The notes: generated by a model not told the origin, from the letters alone. 64,000 nucleotides of DNA from Ottowia thiooxydans DSM 14619 (GCF_000422885.1 NZ_AUGX01000026.1:1-64000), one strand, 5' to 3'. Counted from the first letter of the stretch, positions 34,633 through 45,300 are shown. Numbers and translations are program-made.

Positions 34633-36237
34633 ATGGCTAAAAAGAACGTTGTCGTCGGTTTCATGGGAACCCAGCTGGATTCCGGTCAAGGCGCAGGTCG
34701 CTGGGAAAAGTGGCGGCCCACGATTTCCCTGGTTCAGCACGAAGACACACAGATTGACCGCCTGGAGTTGCTCTACACCACGCGCTATGAGGCCTTGGCC
34801 CACACCCTGGTGCGAGACATTGCGGGGGCTTCGCCGGGCACCGTCGTGAACCTGGTGCGCATCGATGTAGAAGACCCCTGGGATTTCGGTGAGATGTACG
34901 CGGCGCTTTATGACTGGGCGCGCGCTTATCACTTTGATCCGGATCATGAGCAGTATTGGGCCCACATCACCACCGGCACCCATGTGGCGCAAATCTGCAT
35001 GTTCTTGATGGTGGAATCTCGCTTCATCCCTGGCGTGCTGCTGCAAACGGCTCCGCCGAAGAAACAGCAGGCGGGCAACCCTGGCAGCTACACGCTCATT
35101 GACCTGGATCTCTCGCGCTACAACGTTCTGGCCCAGCGCTTCAGCCAAGCCCATTCGGAAGCGCTGGAGTTCCTGAAAAGTGGCATCCCTACTCGCAATC
35201 AGCGCTTCAATGCCTTGATCGAGGAGATTGAGCGCGTGGCTGTGCGCTCGCACGCGCCTATCTTGCTCACAGGCCCCACCGGCGCCGGCAAGTCCCATCT
35301 GGCGCGGCGCATGTTCGAGCTGAAGAAGTCGCGCCATCAGGTGCAAGGCGATTTTGTCGAGGTGAACTGCGCCACCTTGCGTGGGGATGGGGCCGCCTCC
35401 ACCTTGTTCGGCCACAAGAAGGGGGCTTTCACAGGAGCTGCTGCAGACCGGGCGGGGCTGCTGCGCACGGCGCATCAGGGTGTGCTTTTTCTTGATGAAA
35501 TCGGCGAGCTGGGGCTGGACGAGCAGGCCATGCTGCTGAAGGCCGTGGAAGAGAAACGTTTCTTTCCTATGGGCAGCGACCGCGAGGTCAGCAGCGATTT
35601 CCAGCTGATCGCCGGCACCAACCGTGATCTGCGCCTTGATGTGGCGCAGGGGCGTTTTCGAGAAGACTTGTTCGCACGTATCAACCTCTGGGCGTACACA
35701 CTGCCCAGCTTGGCACAGCGCCCGGAAGATATCGAGCCCAATATGGACCATCTGCTCATACGAGCAGCTGCAGAAACAGGCCAAGCCGTTCGTTTTAACG
35801 CCGAGGCCAAGACGAGATATCTTCAGTTCGCCAAATCCGCAGAGGCACTTTGGAGCGGCAACTTCCGCGATTTATCTGCCAGCGTGACACGCATGGCAAC
35901 GCTAGCCGATGGTGGGCGTATTTCCACGGCGCTGGTAGATGCTGAAATACAGCGCCTACGATGGCTATGGCAACCGGCAGGGGAGTTAACGGCACCAAAC
36001 GTCGACCTTGGCGCCCTGCTACCGGTGGATGCCGAGAGCAAGCTGGACCTGTTCGACCGCATGCAACTCGAAAGCGTTGTTCGCGTATGCAGAGAGTCGC
36101 CAACGCTTTCCGAGGCAGGGCGACGCCTCTTTGATCAGTCACGCATGCAGCGCTCAGTGGTGAACGACGCTGATCGGCTGCGGAAATATTTGCTCAAGTT
36201 TGAGTTGACTTGGGATGAAGTGCGCCAACAGGCGTGA
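34633..36237 (+). CDS. rtcR: Sigma54-dependent RNA-repair operon activator RtcR
   Basis: A 534-residue bacterial enhancer-binding protein. Residues 1-180 are the RtcR N-terminal CARF-like sensor. The AAA+ domain has Walker A GPTGAGKS, the sigma54-contact loop GAFTGA (in KKGAFTGAAAD), Walker B LFLDEIGEL and GTNRDL. A C-terminal Fis-like region ends the protein (SPTLSEAGRRLFDQSR). RtcR activates rtcBA after RNA damage, and the ligand of the CARF domain is thought to be a cyclic-phosphate RNA end or fragment. It is divergent from rsr. Confidence 0.95.
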   Translation: MAKKNVVVGFMGTQLDSGQGAGRWEKWRPTISLVQHEDTQIDRLELLYTTRYEALAHTLVRDIAGASPGTVVNLVRIDVEDPWDFGEMYAALYDWARAYHFDPDHEQYWAHITTGTHVAQICMFLMVESRFIPGVLLQTAPPKKQQAGNPGSYTLIDLDLSRYNVLAQRFSQAHSEALEFLKSGIPTRNQRFNALIEEIERVAVRSHAPILLTGPTGAGKSHLARRMFELKKSRHQVQGDFVEVNCATLRGDGAASTLFGHKKGAFTGAAADRAGLLRTAHQGVLFLDEIGELGLDEQAMLLKAVEEKRFFPMGSDREVSSDFQLIAGTNRDLRLDVAQGRFREDLFARINLWAYTLPSLAQRPEDIEPNMDHLLIRAAAETGQAVRFNAEAKTRYLQFAKSAEALWSGNFRDLSASVTRMATLADGGRISTALVDAEIQRLRWLWQPAGELTAPNVDLGALLPVDAESKLDLFDRMQLESVVRVCRESPTLSEAGRRLFDQSRMQRSVVNDADRLRKYLLKFELTWDEVRQQA

Positions 36238-36313
36238 GGCGGTTCTCGGTAAGCCTTTGGCGCTGCGCTGTTTGATCCATTGACGGGGTTTTACGGTCGA
36301 TGTTGTCTACGAT

Positions 36314-37216
36314 CTAGAGCTCGCGTGCAAGCTCCATGACGATTTCGCGAACCCATCGTTGCCCGCTGTGGCTATGGTTTCGCTCGTGCCACAACATGCT
36401 CACGCTGAAGCCCTGCACAGGGAACGGGCATTCGACAATCATGAGTGCATCGCGGTGATCGCGCACCAGCCGCTCCGGCACCAAGGCTACAAAGTCCGAG
36501 TGGGCAACGATCTCCGGCACGACCAGAAACGACGCGGCGGAAAGCGCCACCTTGCGGCGGTAGCCTAGCGCTGCGAGACCTTCGTCTACCGGGGTTGTGA
36601 AGTCCCCGCCACGTAGCGAGACGATGACATGATCAAGCTGCGCGAAGCGCTCCACGGAGAGACTGCCCCGCAGCCCGGGATGCCCTCGCCGGCCGATGAG
36701 CACGTATCGCTCATCGAAGAGATGTCGGCTGCGGAGGCTGCCAGGGCCGTGCTCGGGCGTCATCAGCGCCAGATCGACCTCGCCACCAGCCATTTGTGTT
36801 TCCAACGCAGACGGTTCGAGATGGCGCAAGGCAATCCGCAGACCGGGCGCTTGCTTTCTAAGCGCAACGGCCAACGGCCGAACCACTGCCGTCTGGAGAT
36901 AGTCGGTACAGGCGATGACGACGGTGAGGTCAGCCTTTTCGGGGTTGAAGTGGCGGTGCTCGGCCAACGTGGCGCGTACTTGATCGAGCGCCTGGCGAAG
37001 CGGGCCAAGCAATTCCAGAGCTTTGGCCGTGGGCGTCATTCCACGTTGAATCGGGATCAGCAAAGGGTCATCAAACAGTTCGCGCAGGCGGCCTAACTGT
37101 GTGCTGACAGCCGGTTGGCTGAGGTGCAGGCGCTCGGCAGCGCGCGTCACGTTCTGTTCCGCCAGGAGAGTTTCCAGAGTGACCAAGAGATTGAGATCCA
37201 GCTTCTTGCTATCCAT
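36314..37216 (-). CDS. LysR-family regulator, NodD/NahR-like subgroup
   Basis: A 300-residue LysR protein of the NodD/NahR/LinR group (LDLNLLVTLETLLAEQNVTR, LHLSQPAVSTQLGRLRELF, PTAKALELLGP). It is divergent from the NAD(P)H:quinone reductase gene and is probably its regulator. A palindrome overlaps its own start codon. The inducer may be an aromatic or quinone-like compound by analogy with this subgroup. Confidence 0.9.
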   Translation of the reverse strand: MDSKKLDLNLLVTLETLLAEQNVTRAAERLHLSQPAVSTQLGRLRELFDDPLLIPIQRGMTPTAKALELLGPLRQALDQVRATLAEHRHFNPEKADLTVVIACTDYLQTAVVRPLAVALRKQAPGLRIALRHLEPSALETQMAGGEVDLALMTPEHGPGSLRSRHLFDERYVLIGRRGHPGLRGSLSVERFAQLDHVIVSLRGGDFTTPVDEGLAALGYRRKVALSAASFLVVPEIVAHSDFVALVPERLVRDHRDALMIVECPFPVQGFSVSMLWHERNHSHSGQRWVREIVMELAREL

Positions 37217-37227
37217 TTTTTGGATAG
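37209..37227. promoter_or_regulatory. LysR-type operator over the regulator start
   Basis: CTATCCA-N5-TGGATAG is a perfect 7-bp inverted repeat spanning the start codon of the LysR gene. A third half site ACTATCC occurs at 37289-37295, close to the quinone reductase gene. Half sites near both divergent genes fit LysR-type control. Confidence 0.5.
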
Positions 37228-37316
37228 TAGAGGAAAAGTGTTTTTATTTCACAGATACCTGAAGCCTGTCCAAACTGCTGCTTATTCAACTATCCACGCG
37301 CTGTGAAAGCCAAGAC

Positions 37317-38108
37317 ATGCAGTTAATCAACAGAAAGAATGTCCTCATCGTTCATGCGCACCCCGAGCGGACCTCCGTGACGCACCAACTCTCCGATATC
37401 GCTTCCGAGGTGCTGAAGGCTCAAGGCCACGAGGTCTTGCACTCAGATCTGTACGGCATGGGATGGAAGGCTGTATTCGATGACCAGGACTTCCCCCAGC
37501 GAGTCAATCAGGATCGCTTGTCTTTCATCGAAGAGTCAGGGAACGCGTTCTCCAATGGTTGGCAAACGCCCGATGTCGTAGAGGAGCAGCGCAAGATTCT
37601 GGCTGCCAACGCGGTGATTCTGATTTTTCCCCTGTGGTGGTACAGCATGCCGGCCATCATGAAGGGGTGGGTGGACCGCGTGTGGGCCTTTGGCCTGGCC
37701 TACGGCTACCGAGGGGCTGGTAACACCTATCGCTACGGAGAAGGCGGCTTTGCGGGAAAGCGAGCGCTGCTGGGTGTGTCTGTGGGCGGTTCGGCCCAGG
37801 ACTATTCCCCACGTGGCATCAATGGGCCCTTGGAGCAACTGCTTTTCCCCATCACGCACGGCACCCTGTTCTTTCCTGGCATGCAGGTACTACCGACTTT
37901 CGCGGTGTACGGAACTGCAGGGCTAGAAGCCAAAGGCATGGCCGAGGCCACCATGGCGTGGCGCAGCCGGGTGGAGCGGCTGTTTGAAGACGAGCCTATA
38001 GCGTTCCGTTCACAGAACGGCGGCGACTACCCGGACCGCCATGTGCTTGCAGACCACGTTGCGCCGAATCAGACTGGTTTGACAGCGCACATCGCGGATG
38101 TTTCTTGA
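37317..38108 (+). CDS. NAD(P)H dehydrogenase (quinone), flavodoxin-fold
   Basis: A 263-residue enzyme of the NQO1/KefF/MdaB superfamily. The start NVLIVHAHPERTSVTHQL is the FAD/FMN binding loop. LIFPLWWYSMPAIMKGWVDR is the signature helix, and GFAGKRALLGVSVGGSAQDY follows. It should perform two-electron reduction of quinones with NAD(P)H in the cytoplasm. The divergent LysR gene is the likely regulator. Confidence 0.9.
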   Translation: MQLINRKNVLIVHAHPERTSVTHQLSDIASEVLKAQGHEVLHSDLYGMGWKAVFDDQDFPQRVNQDRLSFIEESGNAFSNGWQTPDVVEEQRKILAANAVILIFPLWWYSMPAIMKGWVDRVWAFGLAYGYRGAGNTYRYGEGGFAGKRALLGVSVGGSAQDYSPRGINGPLEQLLFPITHGTLFFPGMQVLPTFAVYGTAGLEAKGMAEATMAWRSRVERLFEDEPIAFRSQNGGDYPDRHVLADHVAPNQTGLTAHIADVS

Positions 38109-38367
38109 CCTCCCCGTGATGCTGGGGGAAGCCGGCTCTCCAAAACCATAGCGGTAGTTACAGGGGAAAGATCGTTGTGAGGCGGGCTGCAATCAAAACA
38201 TTTGCTGTTGCAGCATGTGCAGTGCATGAGTAGGAGGGCGAGAAATTGACATAATACGCAGCAGTTGTTTCTGAGTACCTTAGGGTGTATCTATTCGCAA
38301 ACCGCATGCGATTAGGCTATCCCTTTACTCATTCTGGCCTAACGGATCATCCAAGAGGAGCCGTCAT

Positions 38368-40977
38368 ATGCAACGTTCGGGATCAGTACCCATGAGAAGT
38401 GCGAGTCATTTCAGCCGCTTGAAACGGTGCATGCAAACTGCAGGGCTGATGCTGCTCGCCGCTGGTTTTCAAACGGGAGCGGTAGCCGCCTGGGTGCCGG
38501 ATGCGACGATGTTGACACCGAGAGCGCAGCATGCGGGTGCGTTGCTCGATGACGGTTCTGTTGCCGTGTTCGGTGGGGTTAACCGAAATGGGTTTGTTTT
38601 GGATGCCGAGCGATTGACTAGCGGCACCTGGGCGTCCTTGGGTGTGATGGGCATCAACGGCAATGTCACGGAGGCCGTGACGTTAGGTACGGGGCAGGTT
38701 CTTGTTCGCACCGATGCAAGCAGGCAAGCACGTCTGTACGACCCGGTGACGAACGCATGGTCCGACGCGGGAATGCAGACAGTTGTGCGCGGCCTGCCTT
38801 CCATGACGCTGCTGTCAGATGGCAGAGTGCTGGTGGCCGGTGGCAGCAATGAGAGATCAGCAGAACTTTATGATCCCGTGACCCGCTCCTGGGCCGCTAC
38901 GGGCAGCATGGCTACGGCGCGACGTGCCCATACTGCCGTGCTGATGCGGGATGGGCGTGTGTTGGTGGCGTCAGGAACCCAGTCAAGCGGACAGGTCCCT
39001 GGAGCGGAAATCTACGATCCGCTCACAGGCTCATGGTCACTGGCTGCACCGCCGCTGGTTCCGCGCCACTACGCAAGTATGAATCTGCTGGCTGACGGAC
39101 GCCTGCTGCTGGCGGGGGGATATACGTCTGGTGGCGTGACAGGGCAATCGGAGGTGTACGACCCTGCTGCCAACACCTGGACGGCCACGGGCACGCTTAG
39201 CTTTCCGCGTAACGGCACGATGGGCTCTCCCTTGGCACATGCCACGGTGTTGGTCTCCGGCAAGGTGCTGATCGTCGGGGGCGCTGATGGAGCGCGCAAT
39301 GCCCAGAAAACTGCGGAACTGTACGACCCCGCAACGGGCTTTTGGAGCAATGCAGACGTGATCACCGTGGGAAGAGAAAACGGCAACGCCCATCTTCTGC
39401 CCAGTGGCGAGGTTTTGCTGGCGGGGGGATATGAATCAAATCCTGCGACAACTTTCTTTGGAGAAGCTGCCCGCTATCAGCCAACAGTTCCCTTGGGCCC
39501 TGCCGCTGTGCTGGATGCGCTGCCGCTGCTGCAGCGTCGTGGCCAGGCACTGACCTTGACCGGAAGCGGGTTCAAGGGCGCTGGCGGCACCAGCACACCG
39601 CAACTGCATTTGCAGCGCGTGGGAAACGGCAACATCACACTCCTGAGCGCTGCATCACATACCAGCACGAGCTTCCAATCACCCGCACTGGGTGTGCTCC
39701 CTGCGGGCCTATACATGGCGCGCCTGATTGTGGATGGTGTTCCTTCTATCGCTCAGATGGTCCGTTTCACTGACCCGGCCGGCACCCCCACGGGCACCGC
39801 TGGTGACCAGCAGGTTGAGGTACGCTGGACCGCTCCCGTTGATGACCGTGGCAATCCCCCGGTGGGCTATGAAGTCACTTCCAGTCCGGCCAGTGCAGGC
39901 TGTACAGCCACTGCGCCTGCATTGCAATGCACTGTGACTGGTTTGACGAACGGCACAGACTACAGATTCACCGTGCGCGCCAGGCACGCCAATGGCCTGG
40001 GGCCGGAGTCATCCATGTCTTCGGCCATACGGCCGGTGCCAAGCTTGAGCGCACCAAACAACCCGGCCGCCGTAGCCGGAAACACCACCGCAGATGTCAC
40101 CTGGCTGGCGCCAGACCATGACGGAGGCAGTGCCATCATCCGCTATACCGTGACCGCCGAGCAAGATGGCACCGGACAGTGCACGACGACTGGTGCGCTT
40201 GGATGCACGGTCACGAATCTGACCAATGGCACGAACTACAGCTTTGTGATCGTGGCCAATAACGGTGTCACAGATTCACCTGTAGCCACCACCAACGGGG
40301 TAGTTCCACAAGGCACACAGACCATCAACTTTCCCCAGCCTTCCCCGCAGATCGTGGGAGAGTCATACACGCCACAGGCCACAGCCACTTCGGGCCTTGC
40401 GGTGAGTATCAGCGTGGATAGCGGCGTTTGCACTATCGCCACGCCGGGAGTTGTGGAGTTCAGTGCTGCGGGTTCCTGCACACTGCGAGCTACCCAGACA
40501 GGGGATACAGCTTTCGTGGCTGCTCCCCCAGTCGTCAGGACGTTTGACGTCGTGTTGCCTACGCAATCGATCGTGGTGAGCTCAACGCCTAATCCATCGC
40601 TCGCCGGCCAAGAGGTGACATTCACGATCTCCGTTGAGCCGCTGGCGGGCGCGCAGGCCAACATCCTTGCCAAAGCCGCACCCGTTCCCGGGGGCACGGT
40701 AGAGATTTCAGAGGGCGGAACATTGCTAGGCTCGGCCCCGCTGGTCGCAGGCCAGGCGACCATCACCACCACGCAGCTCACCACACCGGGTTCGCACCTA
40801 ATCGTTGCACGCTACAGCGGTGATGACAACTATCCTGAGCAGCGCAGTGCCGCGTTTGATCAGGTGGTTGCCGGGAGTACTACCGTCCCCGTGCCGACAC
40901 TCAGTCAATGGGGGCTGATACTGCTTTCTCTGGTTGTAGGAGGATGGGCAGTAGCCCGCAGGCGCGTGTTGGGTTGA
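38368..40977 (+). CDS. Secreted kelch-repeat / FN3 / Ig-like protein with IPTL-CTERM sorting tail
   Basis: An 869-residue exported protein. AGGAG lies 8 bases before ATG 38368. After a signal peptide (AGLMLLAAGFQTGAVA), residues about 45-370 hold six or so kelch-type repeats with the pattern GRVLVAGG...AELYDPVTRSW. Residues about 480-660 contain two fibronectin III-like domains (PPVGYEVT, TDYRFTVRA). Then come an MBG-like and an Ig-like repeat domain. The tail VPTLSQWGL plus a hydrophobic helix and ARRRVLG is an IPTL-CTERM signal, processed by exosortase-like or related machinery. The role is probably surface or extracellular. Related small copies of kelch blocks make it repetitive. Confidence 0.9.
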   Translation: MQRSGSVPMRSASHFSRLKRCMQTAGLMLLAAGFQTGAVAAWVPDATMLTPRAQHAGALLDDGSVAVFGGVNRNGFVLDAERLTSGTWASLGVMGINGNVTEAVTLGTGQVLVRTDASRQARLYDPVTNAWSDAGMQTVVRGLPSMTLLSDGRVLVAGGSNERSAELYDPVTRSWAATGSMATARRAHTAVLMRDGRVLVASGTQSSGQVPGAEIYDPLTGSWSLAAPPLVPRHYASMNLLADGRLLLAGGYTSGGVTGQSEVYDPAANTWTATGTLSFPRNGTMGSPLAHATVLVSGKVLIVGGADGARNAQKTAELYDPATGFWSNADVITVGRENGNAHLLPSGEVLLAGGYESNPATTFFGEAARYQPTVPLGPAAVLDALPLLQRRGQALTLTGSGFKGAGGTSTPQLHLQRVGNGNITLLSAASHTSTSFQSPALGVLPAGLYMARLIVDGVPSIAQMVRFTDPAGTPTGTAGDQQVEVRWTAPVDDRGNPPVGYEVTSSPASAGCTATAPALQCTVTGLTNGTDYRFTVRARHANGLGPESSMSSAIRPVPSLSAPNNPAAVAGNTTADVTWLAPDHDGGSAIIRYTVTAEQDGTGQCTTTGALGCTVTNLTNGTNYSFVIVANNGVTDSPVATTNGVVPQGTQTINFPQPSPQIVGESYTPQATATSGLAVSISVDSGVCTIATPGVVEFSAAGSCTLRATQTGDTAFVAAPPVVRTFDVVLPTQSIVVSSTPNPSLAGQEVTFTISVEPLAGAQANILAKAAPVPGGTVEISEGGTLLGSAPLVAGQATITTTQLTTPGSHLIVARYSGDDNYPEQRSAAFDQVVAGSTTVPVPTLSQWGLILLSLVVGGWAVARRRVLG

Positions 40978-41030
40978 ATCGGTCCGCGCTCGCCTGCGTG
41001 AACTCAAGCCGAGCGTGAGTTCTTGACTGT

Positions 41031-41059
41031 GCCGGGACCGCCGAGCTCCTGCTCGGCAT
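41031..41059. repeat. Dispersed hairpin repeat, copy 2 of the 29-bp family
   Basis: The core GCCGAGCTCCTGCTCGGC forms a 6-bp stem. This copy matches the one at 16610 at all but one position. It lies after the IPTL-CTERM gene. A separate short hairpin GAACTCA/TGAGTTC (41000-41022) precedes it and might serve as a terminator. Confidence 0.7.
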
Positions 41060-41234
41060 CTCCCCTCTCCATCACCACTCACACAACTCCGTCATTCTCA
41101 GCACGGGAAAGACGGCCCCGCGCTTGCGTTCAAGATGTCACTTGGTGATCTGCTCACGAACGAAGGTGGGGACTTTGCTAGATTCGGGCACAGTGCAATT
41201 TGCTGAATCATCTTCACTGGTTTGATATAGATCT

Positions 41235-42176
41235 ATGGCCGACATTCAACTTTTCCGTCTACAAGCCGACTCTGTCATCGAGCTGGGGAGTCATTCTGCA
41301 GCTCTGGAGAGAAATCTCCAGGCGCTTGTCGAAACTCACATGGAAACGTTTCTCGGCGTACGTTTTCTAGCGACTGAATACACCACAGGAAAAACGCATC
41401 GCGGCCGAATCGATTCCTTGGGTTTAGATGAAAACGACTGCCCCGTCATCATTGAGTACAAGCGCCACAGCAAAGAGAACGTCATCAATCAAGGCCTGTT
41501 CTACCTTGATTGGCTACTGGACCACAAGGCTGAATTCCGTTGGTTAGTCATGGAAAAGCTAGGAAAGGATGTGGCCGATGCGGTGGAGTGGGAAGGAACA
41601 CGCCTGATTTGCATAGCTGCTGACTTCACCAAATACGACCAGCACGCGGTGCAGCAGATTCCACGCAACATTGAGTTGATTCGCTACAAACATTTCGGCA
41701 CGGAACTCTTGTTGCTTGAGTTGGTAAATACACAAACTTCTGTAGATGCCAAGCCGATTTCTGCCAATGTGATGAAACCTGGCCCGGAGAATTCGGCTGA
41801 AGATGTGCCAAAGCCCGTGTCCAAGGACAAAAGCTTTATAGAGCAAATGGCCCTTGCACATGAAGACATTCGTGCGCTGTATGGTGAGCTGAGTTCGTTC
41901 TTGTATTCGCTGGGCGATGACGTGACGGAGAAGCAGCTACATCTGTATATGGCATTCAAGAAGCTCAAGAACTTTGCCGCCGTAGTACCGAAAGCGAACC
42001 GTTTGCAGGTGTATTTGAAGCTGGCTCCCGGCAGCGTGGCTTTAGAGACGGGTTTCAGTCGTGATGTCAGCAATGTCGGACATTGGGGGACCGGTGATGT
42101 TGAGCTGATCCTGAACACTGTTGCCGACTTAGAGAAAGCCAAGCCTCTGTTAGAACGTGCGTATCAAGAGGGGTGA
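41235..42176 (+). CDS. NucS-like PD-(D/E)XK nuclease protein with DUF5655-type C-terminus
   Basis: A 313-residue cytoplasmic protein. Residues about 50-90 show a PD-(D/E)XK nuclease arrangement: GRIDSLGLDE with the Asp, and VIIEYKRH with the E-x-K. This resembles EndoMS/NucS-type endonuclease domains. The C-terminal ~110 residues (KQLHLYMAFKKLKNFAAVV) resemble DUF5655. A role in DNA repair or defence is likely. It is convergent with the type I restriction genes, at the edge of the defence island. Confidence 0.75.
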   Translation: MADIQLFRLQADSVIELGSHSAALERNLQALVETHMETFLGVRFLATEYTTGKTHRGRIDSLGLDENDCPVIIEYKRHSKENVINQGLFYLDWLLDHKAEFRWLVMEKLGKDVADAVEWEGTRLICIAADFTKYDQHAVQQIPRNIELIRYKHFGTELLLLELVNTQTSVDAKPISANVMKPGPENSAEDVPKPVSKDKSFIEQMALAHEDIRALYGELSSFLYSLGDDVTEKQLHLYMAFKKLKNFAAVVPKANRLQVYLKLAPGSVALETGFSRDVSNVGHWGTGDVELILNTVADLEKAKPLLERAYQEG

Positions 42177-42259
42177 GTGCAATTGGGAGCCCATGCGCAT
42201 CAGAAGCAACCTATCGAGGTTGAAATCTACCGTTGAGCGTTTTGGTATTCGGCATTCCT

Positions 42260-42284
42260 GGGGCCGCCGAGCTCCTGCTCGGCA
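42260..42284. repeat. Dispersed hairpin repeat, copy 3 of the 29-bp family
   Basis: The same hairpin core GCCGAGCTCCTGCTCGGC is present, but the outer bases are shortened and one base differs. It lies between the NucS-like gene and the end of hsdR. Confidence 0.65.
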
Positions 42285-42357
42285 TCTTCAAGGCCTCTAG
42301 AAGCGCCGCAATGCCGAACTGGAGCTTTGGTGGTCGCAGGCCGGTGTTACCCCATGC

Positions 42358-45300
42358 CTATGACCAGCTTTCCCCAAGCGCCTCAGCCTGTTGCAGCACT
42401 AATTCCACGGCAGAATCGGCGAAATCTGGTGGGTATTTGTACTTGCGTAATATGCGTTTAACCATCAGGCGGAGGCTTGCACGTACGCTTTCGCGCTTGC
42501 TCCAATCTACGGATATGTTTTTACGTAGGTTGTCGGTCAGTTCATGGGCAATTTTCTTGAGCGTCTCATCGGTCAGCTCTCTCACGGCTGATTCGTTGTT
42601 GGCTAGGGCGTCGTAAAACCGAACCTCATCGTCGGTCAAGCCCAAGACTTCGCCCCTGCTGGCGGCCTCTTTGAACTTCTTGGCCATGGCCACCAGCTCT
42701 TCCATGACCTGTGCAGTTTCGATGCTGCGGTTCTGGTAGCGGCTAATCACACTGGTGAGCATGTCAGAGAATTTGCGTTCCTGCACCACGTTGCTGGCGA
42801 ACTTGGATTTGATCTCGCCCTCCAGCAGTCGCTCGAGCAATTCCACTGCCAGGTTGCGCTCGGGCAGGTTTCTTACCTGAGCCAAGAATTCGTCATCCAG
42901 CAGACCAATGTTTGGTTTTTCCAGACCCACTGCGTCGAATATGTCCACTACGCGTTCACTCACCACCGCCTGGCTAATGATCTGCCGAATAGCGGTCTCT
43001 CGCTGCGCATCGGATTTCTTCAAGGCGCTGATGTCACGCTTGGTCAAGATGACCTTCACCGCTTGCAAAAACGCCACTTCTTCCCGCAATGCCTTGGCTT
43101 CATCAAGCGTGCAGCACAGGCTGAAGGCTTTGCTCATGGCCAAGGCCGTGTCGGCAAAGCGCTGCTTGCCGTCGCGTGGGCTGCCTTTGCCTTGCGAAGG
43201 AATCCCCAACACATGGTTGGCTGCACCCGCCAAGGTCTTGTGGCCGCCCGTCAAAAAGCCGCCATAGTTGTAGCCGTGCAGAAGGGAGCGCAACACGTCC
43301 AGCTTCTCCAGCAGCACAGAAAAGGCTTCATGCGCATCGACAGTCGGCTTGCCCCGGCCCTTGCTGGCCGTGTACTCCTTCATCGCCGCCTTCAGTTCGT
43401 TCCCGATTCCAATATAGTCGACCACCAAGCCACCCTGCTTATCCTTGAACACGCGGTTCACGCGGGCAATGGCCTGCATCAGGTTGTGGCCCTTCATGGG
43501 CTTGTCTACGTACATGGTGTGTACGCAAGGCGCGTCAAAGCCCGTCAACCACATGTCGCGCACGATCACTAGGCGCAGTGGGTCGGCGGGATCCTTAAAG
43601 CGCTTTTCCAGTCGCTTCTTGACTTGGCCACTGTAAATGTGCGGGCGCAACAGAGCCTTGTCGCTGGCGCTGCCCGTCATTACGATTTTTATGGAGCCTT
43701 TCTCTGGGTCTTCGTCATGCCAGTCAGGGCGCAACTTCACGATTTCGTCGTACACGTGGACGCAAATTTCGCGGCTCATCGTCACCATCATGGCCTTGCC
43801 ATCTTGAGTTTGGTTGCGCTGATCAAAATGCGCCACCAGGTCAGCCGCTACGCTTGCGATGCGCGGGGTTGCGCCACTACTTTTTCGAGCGCTGCCCATT
43901 GGCTTTTTAGCCGGGCCTGGACGCTTTCTTCTTCGTCTTCCGCCAACTCGTCTACTTCGTCGTCGATGAGAGACAGGTCTTCTTCCTTGAGTCGGAGCTT
44001 GGCTAATCGGCTTTCGTAGTAAATAGCGACGGTGGCTCCATCCTCCTTGGCCTGCTGCATGTCATAGACATGGATGTAGTCACCAAAAACGGCGCGGGTA
44101 TCTCGATCAGTGCTGCTGACGGGTGTACCCGTGAAGGCCACAAAGGTGGCGTTGGGCAGCGCATCGCGCAAATGCTGCGCATAACCCACCTGATAGCTCG
44201 TTTTGTATTCCGGTGGGCTGAACTGGGCTAGCACGGCACCACTGCTGCGATGCAGGTCTCCATCTCCGGTGACGATGCTTGTATTCTCAGTTTGTGCGGG
44301 TGAATAAAAAGCGGAGGTCTGGTTCGACTTAGAACTCAACCTGCGCGTCTTGAGCTTGGCTTCAAAACCGTACTGCGTACGATGAGCCTCGTCGGCCATC
44401 ACCACGATGTTTCTGCGCTCAGACAACACTGGAAACATGTCTTCGTCCTCGCCCGGCATGAACTTCTGAATGGTGGCAAACACTATGCCGCCTGAAGGCC
44501 GGTTGCTAAGCAACTGCCGCAGCTCCTGCCGCGTGTTGGCTTGCGCTGGTTGCTCACGCAGCAGGTCTTGCGCCAGACTAAATACGCCGTATAGCTGACC
44601 ATCCAGATCGTTCCGGTCTGTGATCACGACGATGGTCGGGTTCTCCATCGCAGGCTCTTGCATCACGCGAGCTGCAAAACAAGTCATGGTGATGCTCTTG
44701 CCACTGCCCTGGGTGTGCCAAACCACGCCGCCCTTTCCGCGCAAACTAGCCGCACTGTCTGAGCGCGACGCGGCCACCACTTGGTCGATGGCCGCGCGCA
44801 CGGCGTGGAACTGGTGGTATCCAGCTATTTTTTTGACCAATCGGTCATCTTCTTCAAACAGGACGAAGTAGCGTAGGTAGTCCAGCAGATATCGTGGAGC
44901 CAAAGCACCATGAACCATGGTTTCCAGCTCATTGAATTGGCCCAGAGGGTCAAGTTGCACGCCATCAATGGTCCGCCACTGCATGAAGCGTTCAGCGTTG
45001 GATGAGAGCGAACCCAGCCGCGCCTCGCTGCCGTCGGAGACGACCAAAACCTCGTTGTACAAAAACAGATCGGAGATTTGTTCTTTGTAGGTTTGAATCT
45101 GATCGTAGGCCTTCCAGATATCGGCCGTTTGATCAGCGGGGTTCTTCAGCTCGAGAAGTATGAGCGGCAGGCCATTCACGAACAAGACGATGTCCGGGCG
45201 TCGCGTATGGTGCGGTCCCTTGATCGTGAATTGGTTGACTGCCCAGAACTCGTTGCTTGAGGCGTTTTGCCAATCGATCAAGCGCACAAAGTCGCCGCGG

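Noticed and set aside
34573-35784. 403-codon minus-strand frame opposite rtcR
   Set aside because: Antisense shadow of rtcR. Composition rich in His and Gln without family blocks.
37317-38108. KefF-type regulatory subunit of a potassium efflux system
   Set aside because: The fold matches, but no kefC-like gene is adjacent and a divergent LysR suggests a stand-alone quinone reductase.
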